Shown: in pieces, positions 1 through 6,649 of the stretch
Layout: each line of letters begins with the position of its first letter
Numbering within the stretch: the first letter of the stretch is position 1
Assembly: GCA_950071955.1 (NCBI GenBank)
Contig: CATMOC010000004.1
Span: 1-20,131, forward strand
Direction: 5' to 3'
Length of the DNA stretch: 20,131 nucleotides
DNA from: an uncultured Mesorhizobium sp.
GTDB taxonomy: Bacteria > Pseudomonadota > Alphaproteobacteria > Rhizobiales > Rhizobiaceae
The notes under the pieces: generated by a model
Told to the model about the DNA's origin: nothing
The model's database searches: none
The model's input: the letters and a program-made list of their open reading frames with translations, nothing else
Position numbers and translations under genes: made by a program

Positions 1-2
1 GG

Positions 3-1322
3 ACCGAAGAGTCCATTGCGATCGCTCTCGCGCAGTCGGTGCGCCAGATCAGAAAGCTGCGCCTGCTCGCCAACGTGCTACCGGCCATGCTCGATGCCAT
101 GGCCAAGGGCGACATGCCCAACGAGCAGCAGCTCCGCACGATCGCGGCCGCCTCGCTCGAGGAGCAGAAGGAAGTGTGGAAGGCGAACAAGCCAAGCAAG
201 GGCGAGCGCCAAGTCTCGTGGTGGAGCGTTGCCAATGGTCTCACAAAGCGGCGCATGTATGCGCGCGACGCCAGCTTCGGCGAAGAACTTGCCCAGGCCT
301 ATGGCATCGCCTGGGTCGAGGATCTGTTCGCACCGGCCGACCAGGACAGCCGGTACACCACCGACGTCGAGGCGTTCCTCGGCGCGCAGCAGGAATGGAT
401 GACGCAGAACCTGCCCAAGAACGGCGTCATCGCCGAAGCGAACACCTATGGCGAAGTGAAGCTGCCGCCCAAGGCAAGCCAAGTCCATGGCACGCCCAAG
501 AAGTCGGACCACACCGCGATGTATCTCGATCGCGAGGGCAAGGTGAAGACGGTTCACTTCCGCATGCCCGAGACCAAGAACAAGGGCAAGGCGGCGGAAA
601 CCGCTGACGACGAGGCGATCGTCATGCCGAAGTCGCGTCCCGATGTGACGCGCAAGGGCATCGAGATGATCGGCGACATCCGCACCGATGCTCTCCATGA
701 GGCGCTGGGCCAAGCGCCGATCGCGGACGACACGCTGCTGGCCTTGCTCGTTCTCGCCTTCGCCGGTCAGAACGTTCGCGTCGACTCCGGCGCCGGCGGC
801 GACCATCGGTTCGGGCGCCGCTTGCCCCGGCACGCCGCCACCCTCTTCAATGCCGACGGCAAGCTCGCCTTCGACCCCGACACCTTGCGCATCGCGGCCC
901 GGGGTGTGCTCATCGACGCGCTCTCCTGCCGCGAGGGCATGAGCAAGTCGGGCGTGGTGGCACTCGTCGCCGGCGGCGTGATCGGAGCGGACAACTTCCT
1001 CGCCAATATGGGCACCGAGGACTTCCTCTCCTGCCTGTCGCGTCAGGCACTCGAGGGCTCCTGCGCCGACACGCCCGTGCTGCCGCGGGCACGGGTGAAG
1101 GACACGCGCGCCGCGCTCGTCGAGCATTTCAGGGAGGGGCATTTCGTCCATCCGGCCGCGCTGTTCGCTCCCGATGCGACGAGCCTGACCGAGTGGCTCG
1201 CGAAGAGCACTGTCACCGAGGTCGATGACGACGATGGTATCGACGTCCAAGTCCCCGGTGGTGAGGGTCAGCCCTCCGAGGAAGACGAGTTCGAGGAGAG
1301 CTATCGCGAGGCCGCCGAATAG
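3..1322 (+). CDS. ParB/RepB-like partition-family protein, 3' part only
   Basis: The reading frame is open from the left edge, so this is the C-terminal part (about 440 residues visible) of a larger protein whose start lies outside the window. The first visible residues, around LRLLANVLPAMLDAMAKGD, match what I know of large ParB/RepB/Spo0J-like proteins found on alphaproteobacterial plasmids and ICEs. The N-terminal ParB nuclease-like domain and most of the DNA-binding part would be upstream. The remainder is a long C-terminal extension of unknown role ending in a strongly acidic tail (EVDDDDG, then many Glu/Asp). A function in maintenance or regulation of the element is plausible, but the family is often annotated without experimental support. 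A possible internal GTG at 39 is not a real start, because the frame continues upstream. A terminator-like hairpin follows the TAG stop. Confidence 0.75.
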   Translation, partial: TEESIAIALAQSVRQIRKLRLLANVLPAMLDAMAKGDMPNEQQLRTIAAASLEEQKEVWKANKPSKGERQVSWWSVANGLTKRRMYARDASFGEELAQAYGIAWVEDLFAPADQDSRYTTDVEAFLGAQQEWMTQNLPKNGVIAEANTYGEVKLPPKASQVHGTPKKSDHTAMYLDREGKVKTVHFRMPETKNKGKAAETADDEAIVMPKSRPDVTRKGIEMIGDIRTDALHEALGQAPIADDTLLALLVLAFAGQNVRVDSGAGGDHRFGRRLPRHAATLFNADGKLAFDPDTLRIAARGVLIDALSCREGMSKSGVVALVAGGVIGADNFLANMGTEDFLSCLSRQALEGSCADTPVLPRARVKDTRAALVEHFREGHFVHPAALFAPDATSLTEWLAKSTVTEVDDDDGIDVQVPGGEGQPSEEDEFEESYREAAE

Positions 1323-1347
1323 AGCCCGCCTCCTTTTCGATCGCGTC

Positions 1348-1384
1348 GCCGCCGCCAGGTTCGCCCGGCGGCGGCCTCGTTTTC
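1348..1384 (+). terminator. Hairpin terminator after the ParB-like gene
   Basis: A perfect 9-bp GC stem (1348-1356 with 1367-1375) has a 10-nt loop and is followed by CTCGTTTTC. It sits in the 89-bp gap between the ParB-like gene and the next start, so it probably ends or attenuates that transcript. Confidence 0.55.
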
Positions 1385-1411
1385 AGCCTCACCAAGAATG
1401 GAGGACACAGC

Positions 1412-1888
1412 ATGTCCGCACATACCATCTTCGAACGCGCGCCTCTCGGTTCCATCGTCGCCTGGTCCGACGGAACGCCGCGGCCGCCGGAGCGACACCA
1501 CCGGAAGCTCGGCGCCTGGAAAACCAGCAACAGCCAGGGGCGTCTGATCCGCAAGCAAGGCCCGCTTGGCGCCCGCCTGGTCGACCCGCATGCGAGTTTC
1601 ACGCTGCACGAGGCCGACTATGGCGCCGGCGGCGTCATCGCCATCCGCGTGCATCGGACCTTCTCGCTCGCCTCCAGCCTGAGCTTCGCCATTATCGAGC
1701 GCCCCGCTGTGGGATCGGTTCGCGTATTCGACCGCGCCGGCGGCCATGCAGAGCTTGTTCATCTCGCGCCACATCGGGCCGCTGCCGAGCACTGGCTGTC
1801 GGAGCACGGCTATCCCAATGCCGTGCTCGAGGAAGTTTCGGCTGACGAGGCCGCTGCCAATACTGTCGAGGGGAGGGCTCCCGCATGA
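1412..1888 (+). CDS. Unknown 158-aa protein, first of a coupled trio
   Basis: ATG start with a good ribosome binding site (GGAGGA at about 1399-1404). I do not recognise a named domain. The protein is soluble, lacks a signal peptide or membrane segment, has a basic N-terminal third (residues about 24-55) and a more acidic end. Proteins of this look sit next to DUF7007 and ParB-like genes in rhizobial and sphingomonad plasmids and ICEs, but I know of no function. Its stop codon overlaps the next start (ATGA, 1885-1888), which implies co-translation with the DUF7007-type gene. The open frame, the ribosome binding site and the two coupled neighbours make it very likely a real gene. Confidence 0.75.
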   Translation: MSAHTIFERAPLGSIVAWSDGTPRPPERHHRKLGAWKTSNSQGRLIRKQGPLGARLVDPHASFTLHEADYGAGGVIAIRVHRTFSLASSLSFAIIERPAVGSVRVFDRAGGHAELVHLAPHRAAAEHWLSEHGYPNAVLEEVSADEAAANTVEGRAPA

Positions 1889-2769
1889 GCCCGATCCAGA
1901 CTTCGGCTCCATCACAAGCCCCGGACATGTCCGGAGCCTTGTTCGGCCACACCGCCGACGGCATGCTGGTCGCGCGTGTCGGCGACCATGCGTACGCCAT
2001 GATGCCGGGCCGCGACGGGAAGCATTACCTCACCAGCGGCTGGCGCATCGCCCGGCCGATGGTGGAATGGACCCGTTCCGACTTCTACGCCCATGGCGGT
2101 GACCTCGACGACGAGACCGCCTTTCGGTCGAAGGTGCTGGAGCAGGCGCAGCACTTTGAGGAGAGGCGTCTGCTCGGCCGCCGCGACGTTCCCGGCGGTG
2201 CGCACACGCCTTGGGGACCTTCGCAGGGTGGCACGGTCTATGCCGAGGGCGTCACCTCGCATGCAACCGCCGGTCACGGCGGCTTCAAGCTTTCGGCCGA
2301 TCGCAACCGCAAGGTACGCCCGATGCTGCGCGCGGCCGGCGGATGGTATGAAGAGGACGAATGCTGGGCAATTGTCGCCTTCACCTTTCCGCACCTCTTC
2401 ACTGCGCTCGAGCGCCGCTCCGCCGAGCGGACCATCAAAGACTCCTGGCCTGAAGCGTGGGAAGCGATCTCCGGCACCATCCTTGCGCCGGGAGAATCCC
2501 GCCGGAAGGACCAGCGAGATTTCGAGATCGCGCACACCAATGACTGGATCGTGGTTTCAGCAATCACCTCGGAGCAACAGAAGGGCTTCGTCGAGTGCCT
2601 CGCGACGCCCGGTGGCAAGCGCGGCGCCGGCATGGAAGAACGCCGCTTTCTCGTCCGGGCCGACGAATACCACGTCGGCCGGTTCGGCTTCGTCATCGAC
2701 CCGGACCGGCATGCCGACTATGCCGGCCGGTCCAGCTTCGTCGGCTGGTCGGGAAGGGAGTCACCATGA
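1885..2769 (+). CDS. DUF7007-type protein of mobile elements
   Basis: 294 residues, started at the ATG that overlaps the previous stop by 4 bp. The central segment (about residues 110-190) has a run resembling YAEGVTSHATAGHGG followed by a Trp- and Glu-rich part (GGWYEEDECWAIVAFTFP). I associate this pattern with DUF7007, a domain common on alphaproteobacterial plasmids and ICEs. The function is unknown. The family name is from memory and the reading frame itself is much more certain. No membrane segment or signal peptide is visible. The gene is coupled to the next one by a second ATGA overlap (2766-2769), so three genes form one translational unit downstream of the ParB-like gene. Confidence 0.75.
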   Translation: MSPIQTSAPSQAPDMSGALFGHTADGMLVARVGDHAYAMMPGRDGKHYLTSGWRIARPMVEWTRSDFYAHGGDLDDETAFRSKVLEQAQHFEERRLLGRRDVPGGAHTPWGPSQGGTVYAEGVTSHATAGHGGFKLSADRNRKVRPMLRAAGGWYEEDECWAIVAFTFPHLFTALERRSAERTIKDSWPEAWEAISGTILAPGESRRKDQRDFEIAHTNDWIVVSAITSEQQKGFVECLATPGGKRGAGMEERRFLVRADEYHVGRFGFVIDPDRHADYAGRSSFVGWSGRESP

Positions 2770-3104
2770 CGCTTTCCCCCGATGTCAGCCGACAGCTCTC
2801 CCGCATGGAGGAGGCGTGTCGGCAAACGCAGCGCCAACTGGACATGGTGGACCGGCAGATCACCCGGCGCATGACCGCGCTGATCCCTGACCTGTTGCCA
2901 CGCCGGACACGCTATCGGGATGGCAAGGCGCCCGATCCGCAAGCATTCCTCGAGCGCTACCGATCACAGCTCGCAGCCCTGACCGCCGAACGCCAGCCCG
3001 AGATCGACGCGTTGTCGCGCAAGCTGGCGCGGCAGGAGCAGGTGATCGCCAGGTTCCTCGAACAGCACGGCGAAGCCGTCGAGCTGAGCGGGCAGGTCCA
3101 ATGA
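2766..3104 (+). CDS. Small coiled-coil protein (112 aa), end of the trio
   Basis: The start chosen is the ATG at 2766, within the ATGA overlap and preceded by GGGAAGGGAG (2751-2760). A longer open frame upstream runs inside the DUF7007 gene and is not credible. The protein is highly charged and mostly helical. Residues about 10-35 and 60-100 form heptad-like runs of Leu/Arg/Glu/Gln, consistent with a helical hairpin or coiled coil. A loop with RRTRYRDGKAPDPQAF separates them. I do not recognise a family. It may be a partner of the two upstream proteins, which is inference from the coupling only. Confidence 0.7.
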   Translation: MTLSPDVSRQLSRMEEACRQTQRQLDMVDRQITRRMTALIPDLLPRRTRYRDGKAPDPQAFLERYRSQLAALTAERQPEIDALSRKLARQEQVIARFLEQHGEAVELSGQVQ

Positions 3105-3564
3105 CATCGGCGGTGGCATCGTGGGCGGCCGATCTTCTCGGATGATCGAGCGACGGGGGAGCATCCGGCGAGCATCGTCGTGATGGTTCTCCAGCCAATG
3201 GCACTTCGCAGCCGAGCTTACGGATGGCAGATGGTCATGGCCGCCTGCCCTTCGGTTCTCATGTCGAAATCGAGGTCCTGCCGGTCCTCCCTCGGCCTTC
3301 ATGCGGTTCTGAACCGGCGGCCGTTCGCTTCAAGGCCGCGTTCCGCGCCGCAGTGCGGCCGGATCGAACCGGTCTCGGCAGGGCAGGCCCGCGTCCCGCG
3401 CGAGGGCTGAAGAAGCCCTGCTTGGCCGCAGACCTGCCCCGCTCGCCTCGGTCCGCCCGGACCCTGAAGCGCCCGTCATTCCGCCGGTTCTGTCAGACCG
3501 CGCCCGAGGGAGGGCCGGCAAGAGGCCGGTCCGAGCTTCGGGAAAACCGAAGAAAGGACATATC
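3105..3564. other. 460-bp gene-free, hairpin-rich stretch
   Basis: I see no convincing gene: open frames here lack ribosome binding sites and have Arg/Pro-rich GC-driven composition. The stretch holds several perfect short inverted repeats: AGGGCT/AGCCCT (3403-3419, 5-nt loop), GGTCC/GGACC (3450-3463, 4-nt loop), CCGGC/GCCGG (3515-3529) and CTTCGG/CCGAAG (3536-3552). The last one ends directly before the AAAGGA ribosome binding site of the next gene. It probably contains the promoter and structured leader of the 195-aa gene. Confidence 0.5.
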
Positions 3565-4152
3565 ATGACCAGGAAAGCTGCCAATCCGCGCCCCGGCGCC
3601 CGCGTCGTTCCGCTCCGCAAAGGCACCACGCTGCAGATGGTCCGGCTCGCCTGCCCGGATTCCGCGCAATGCTCGCTCATCTCCGAGAGCTTCGGCCTTC
3701 CGGTCCTCGACAGCGACGGTATCCGCGACCTGCACGAAAAGCTCATCGTCGACACGGCCGCGGCGCTCAACGAGGGTCTTGGCGAACGGGCCATGCAGAT
3801 CCACCTGCAGCGCATCGTCGGCGCCTATGTCGGTTCCGCTCATGGCGCCGGCCAGTTCTACAGCCGCTCCGTCACCGAAGCTCGCGATGCGACGGCCAAA
3901 TCGGCCTGCGACGACCGGGACGAAGATGTCGGCGGTCCGGTCGGCTTTGACAGCGCCGCGCAGCGCAAGCGTGAATTCGCCGCCGACATGGCCCTTCAGG
4001 CCCACGCCCTGCGTATGGCCGCCGAGGGCGCCGTCACCGCCTTCGAGCAGGTTGTCGGTGAAGCCTGGAAGCCCTTCGAACGGCCGGTGGAGAACCCCGG
4101 GCAAAGCGTCGATCGCAAGGCGGCAGAACTCCAGATGGCGGCGCTCCGATAA
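3565..4152 (+). CDS. Unknown 195-aa plasmid/ICE protein
   Basis: ATG start with AAAGGA about 6 bp upstream (3554-3559). The N-terminus is basic (MTRKAANPRPGARVVPLRKG). The rest is a helical, mildly acidic soluble protein with no signal peptide or membrane segment, and it contains an odd acidic/Gly spacer DDRDEDVGGP near residues 115-124. I do not recognise a named domain. Similar hypothetical genes occur beside ParB-like and ArdC genes in rhizobial mobile elements, as far as I recall. The gene stands alone: a structured leader precedes it and a terminator hairpin follows the TAA stop, and the next genes are on the other strand. Confidence 0.7.
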   Translation: MTRKAANPRPGARVVPLRKGTTLQMVRLACPDSAQCSLISESFGLPVLDSDGIRDLHEKLIVDTAAALNEGLGERAMQIHLQRIVGAYVGSAHGAGQFYSRSVTEARDATAKSACDDRDEDVGGPVGFDSAAQRKREFAADMALQAHALRMAAEGAVTAFEQVVGEAWKPFERPVENPGQSVDRKAAELQMAALR

Positions 4153-4165
4153 GCCGCTGACTGCG

Positions 4166-4190
4166 GCGGGGCTCCGGCCCCGCTGTCTTA
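4166..4190 (+). terminator. Hairpin terminator after the 195-aa gene
   Basis: A 7-bp GC stem (4166-4172 with 4177-4183) with a TCCG loop is followed by TGTCTTA. It lies 13 bp after the stop codon of the 195-aa gene and between it and the convergent toxin gene. Confidence 0.5.
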
Positions 4191-4234
4191 CCACAGCGAT
4201 CAGCAACCCTACTGGGCCGGTCTCCATTATGCCG

Positions 4235-4708
4235 CTATTTCGTTCGCCAACTGCGCGGGCTCAGTGGAAACTTCTCGACATCGTCTTTCCATGGATCGAA
4301 CACGACCGCACCTGACGGCCTGGTGTCCTTGACGTTCCGCGTCACCAGATAGAGATCGTGCTCGATCGCCGTGGACGCGAGCAGGGTGTCGATCACCGGC
4401 GGCGTATGGCCGCTGGCGCGCTTGCCTGCCCCGGAAATCCGGCCCCAGCGTCGAACGACCTCGTCCTCAAGCGACAGCACGCGATAACCGAACCGCTCCG
4501 CCAGTGCATCGCGCGCCGCCATGTAGCGCGGTCGATCCGGATGATCGTCGGGCAGGTTGTGAATGCCCTTGTCGTATTCGGCCAGCGTCAGCACGCTGAT
4601 GTGCAAACTCGTCTCGTCCTGCCCCTCGGCCCAACGCTTCACCGACGGCGCACCCTGCGGATTGATCAGAGCGGCCACGACATTGGTGTCGAGCAGCCAT
4701 CCCCTCAC
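4235..4708 (-). CDS. VapC/FitB-like PIN-domain toxin
   Basis: 157 residues from a GTG start that overlaps the antitoxin stop by 4 bp (GTGA). PIN-domain ribonuclease features are visible: an N-terminal WLLDTNVVAAL strand with Asp7 and Asn9, Glu44 in LAEYDKGI, Asp107 in PPVIDTLLASTA, and TRN at 123-125. Together these give the usual acidic metal-binding set of VapC-type toxins, and the length is normal for the family. By family knowledge such toxins cleave RNA (often tRNA) when the antitoxin is lost. Here the pair probably helps keep the element in the population. No residue loss is evident, so the toxin looks intact. The target cannot be read from sequence. Confidence 0.9.
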   Translation of the reverse strand: MRGWLLDTNVVAALINPQGAPSVKRWAEGQDETSLHISVLTLAEYDKGIHNLPDDHPDRPRYMAARDALAERFGYRVLSLEDEVVRRWGRISGAGKRASGHTPPVIDTLLASTAIEHDLYLVTRNVKDTRPSGAVVFDPWKDDVEKFPLSPRSWRTK

Positions 4709-5007
4709 AGTTCCACATCCCGGCCGCGATCCATCTCGCGTTCGAGGTTGAGGCCGTCGAGATGCAGGCTCTCCATGAACTGCAAAAAGGGCAGTCGGGT
4801 TTTCTCCGGAACGAGACGATCGAACTCCTCGACGCTCATCACCACGACTGCATCATGGCCGCGAACGCTCACACGCTGCGGCCCCTCCTCGCGGGCATGG
4901 CGCACCACCTCGCTGAATCGCGCCTTCGCGTCCTCGAGCTTCCACCGTCCTGTCGCCGGACGGGTTGCCGCTCGCGCCTTCTTCGTCACTTGTGTCTGCT
5001 TGCCCAT
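4705..5007 (-). CDS. Phd/YefM-type antitoxin
   Basis: 100 residues from the ATG at 5007. The segment RWKLEDAKARFSEVVRHARE (21-40) followed by QRVSVRGHDAVVVMSVEEFDRL is the Phd/YefM fold: a DNA-binding N-terminal part and a C-terminal tail that neutralises the toxin. It has a basic extension of about 20 residues before the fold. It is first in the operon and overlaps the PIN toxin gene by 4 bp, the usual antitoxin-first order. A tandem repeat between a likely -10 element and the start codon suggests autoregulation. Confidence 0.88.
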   Translation of the reverse strand: MGKQTQVTKKARAATRPATGRWKLEDAKARFSEVVRHAREEGPQRVSVRGHDAVVVMSVEEFDRLVPEKTRLPFLQFMESLHLDGLNLEREMDRGRDVEL

Positions 5008-5017
5008 CGTCTCACAC

Positions 5018-5040
5018 CTAGTCAGCTAGTCAGACATATA
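5018..5040 (-). promoter_or_regulatory. Promoter and repeat operator of the toxin-antitoxin operon
   Basis: Two directly adjacent copies of CTAGTCAG (5018-5025, 5026-5033) are followed on the + strand by ACATATA. Read on the - strand this is a TATATG-like -10 element (5035-5040), then the two repeats, then 10 bp, then the antitoxin ATG. I see no good -35. The position over the expected transcription start fits an autorepression operator. This is inferred from layout only. Confidence 0.5.
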
Positions 5041-5293
5041 GCACTCGCCCGGCGGGGACGCCAGCATCGACGACAGGACACCGTTGCGTCGGGCCCCTTC
5101 GCCAGCGCTCCAATCCCGCTCTCTCGTGATGGCTTTCCTGGTGCGGCGACGCGTCTTCCACGATCAACCCGTGAAGGTCCGCTAGCAAGCTGCGGCCGTT
5201 CGGCTCACGCCTTCGCGGTGATCGCGACCGCCGCCGCACACTGACGGAGCCATCGAGCGGAAATTGGCCCGCTTCCCAAGATGGAGCCCTCAG

Positions 5294-5479
5294 ATGTCCC
5301 ACGATCTCGCCCTCGCCCAGAACGCCGCCTGGCACCTCGCCCGCACCCTCATGGTCCCTGTCGTCCTCTTCCAGGTCGATGACGAATACGGCGTCCTGCC
5401 TGCCGACGAACTCGAGGAAGCCGACGTCGAAATCCTCTTCGAATACGACCCCTATAGTGGCGGCCGGTCGGTTCACTGA
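5294..5479 (+). CDS. Small 61-aa acidic protein, unknown
   Basis: The ATG at 5294 is chosen because GGAG (5283-5286) lies 7 bp upstream. An upstream TTG in the same frame (5264) would add ten residues but has no ribosome binding site. The product is small and acidic (VDDEYGVLPADELEEADVEILFEYDP), with a helical start. I do not recognise a family, although small genes like this recur near ArdC in rhizobial mobile elements as far as I recall. The stop codon lies inside a perfect inverted repeat, and a second terminator-like hairpin follows. That supports a real, independently transcribed gene. The small acidic character would also fit a DNA-mimic or inhibitor, but that is speculation. Confidence 0.6.
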   Translation: MSHDLALAQNAAWHLARTLMVPVVLFQVDDEYGVLPADELEEADVEILFEYDPYSGGRSVH

Positions 5480-5532
5480 ACCGACCCTCTCCCGACTGTA
5501 TCGAGGCGGCGCTCGCGCCGCCTTCTTCATTT
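5466..5532 (+). terminator. Double hairpin terminator after the 61-aa gene
   Basis: The first hairpin is a 21-bp dyad of two perfect 10-nt arms around one base (5466-5486) that includes the TGA stop. The second is a 7-bp GC stem (5505-5511 with 5516-5522, CTCG loop) followed by TTCTTCATTT. The second has the shape of an intrinsic terminator, while the first could help protect the mRNA end or act with it. Confidence 0.6.
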
Positions 5533-5653
5533 CGTTCGTCCGATCGCGGCCCCGTCCTGCCCGCGGTCCTGGCGGAGCCAGGCAGTCAGCGCAACGGCGT
5601 TGCCGTCCTCCGCTCCCGCTACGGCCCTTCAGGTGCGCGGCCTGCCCTTCTCC

Positions 5654-5710
5654 TCCGCCGTGGCGGACCCCGAGACGGGGCCGCGATCGGCGCGGCCTCC
5701 AGAATGGAGG
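5654..5710 (+). promoter_or_regulatory. Structured leader of the ArdC gene with sequestered ribosome binding site
   Basis: Four perfect hairpins are packed end to end: TCCGC/GCGGA (5654-5667), CCCCG/CGGGG (5668-5680), GGCCGCG/CGCGGCC (5679-5697) and CCTCC/GGAGG (5696-5710). The last pairs the GGAGG ribosome binding site of the ArdC gene. The third shares bases with both the second and the fourth, so they cannot form together. This is the layout of a translational switch or attenuator. The pairing is read directly from the sequence; the regulatory role is inference. Confidence 0.45.
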
Positions 5711-5719
5711 TTCATGAAA

Positions 5720-6649
5720 ATGAGCAGAAAAGAAAACGGACCGCGCATCGACATCTATGCGCGCATCACCGACCGCATCGTGGCGGGCCTGGAGAATGGC
5801 GTTCGCCCATGGATGCAGCCTTGGCAGTCATCGAATGCCATTGGCGGCGTGACCCGGCCCCTGCGGCACAACGGCCTGCCGTACAGCGGCATGAACGTGC
5901 TGCTGCTTTGGACGGAGGCCATGGCGCGCGGCTTCTCCAATCCGATGTGGATGACGTTCAAGCAGGCGCTCGAGCTGGGCGGCGCGGTCCGCAAGGGCGA
6001 GACCGGCTCGATGGTCGTTTTCGCCAGCCGCTTCACCAAGACCGAAACGGATTCCGCCGGTGGGGAATTCGACCGCGAGATTCCGTTCCTCAAGGCCTAC
6101 TCCGTCTTCAACGTCGCGCAGATCGACGGCCTGCCGGAGCACTATTATGGCCAGCAGGCAGAACCCCTGCGTGATTCCATTGAGCGCATCGAAACTGCCG
6201 ATCGCTTCTTCGCCAATACCGGCGCGGTGATCCGGCACGGCGGTGCTCAGGCCTATTACGCCCCTTCGCTCGACGTCATCCAGATGCCTCCCTTCGAGAC
6301 CTTCCGCGACGCCGCCTCATACGTCGCCGTCCTCAGCCATGAAACCGTGCACTGGACTGCGGATCCTCGACGGGTCGGGCGCGATCTCAGCCGCTACGCC
6401 AAGGATCGCACCGAGCGGGCACGCGAAGAACTGATCGCCGAGCTCGGGAGCTGTTTTCTCTGCGCCGATCTCGGCATCGCGCCAGAGCTCGAGCCCCGGT
6501 CCGATCATGCGAGCTACCTGGCCTCTTGGCTCAAGGTTCTTGCCGACGACAAGCGGGCGATCTTCTCGGCCGCTGCCCATGCGCAGCGCGCCGTCGCCTT
6601 CCTGCACGGTCTTCAGCCGGCCACCTCTGAAGACCGCGATGCCGCCTGA
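5720..6649 (+). CDS. ArdC-like antirestriction metalloprotein
   Basis: 309 residues from the ATG at 5720, which is 9 bp after GGAGG (5706-5710). A second in-frame ATG at 5714 is only 3 bp from it and is less likely. The N-terminal part (about 1-130: DIYARITDRIVAGLENGVRPW, then a Trp/Asn-rich segment) matches the ssDNA-binding domain of ArdC-type proteins. The C-terminal part carries a zinc-metallopeptidase-like HETVH (207-211) with EELIAELGS (236-244) supplying a likely third ligand. By family knowledge ArdC proteins bind single-stranded DNA and protect incoming plasmid DNA from host restriction. The length is normal and all key residues are present. It lies alone between a terminator and a long gene-free stretch. 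Confidence 0.9.
   Translation: MSRKENGPRIDIYARITDRIVAGLENGVRPWMQPWQSSNAIGGVTRPLRHNGLPYSGMNVLLLWTEAMARGFSNPMWMTFKQALELGGAVRKGETGSMVVFASRFTKTETDSAGGEFDREIPFLKAYSVFNVAQIDGLPEHYYGQQAEPLRDSIERIETADRFFANTGAVIRHGGAQAYYAPSLDVIQMPPFETFRDAASYVAVLSHETVHWTADPRRVGRDLSRYAKDRTERAREELIAELGSCFLCADLGIAPELEPRSDHASYLASWLKVLADDKRAIFSAAAHAQRAVAFLHGLQPATSEDRDAA

Noticed and set aside
78..1250. Long open frame (390 aa) on the - strand opposite the ParB-like gene
   Set aside because: It is a GC-driven shadow. The + strand frame is open through the window edge and has family-like sequence, while this one is Arg/Gly/Val-rich noise.
3224..3568. 114-aa + strand frame before the 195-aa gene
   Set aside because: There is no ribosome binding site, the composition is Arg/Pro/Ala-rich, and the frame runs over several hairpins and into the next gene's start.
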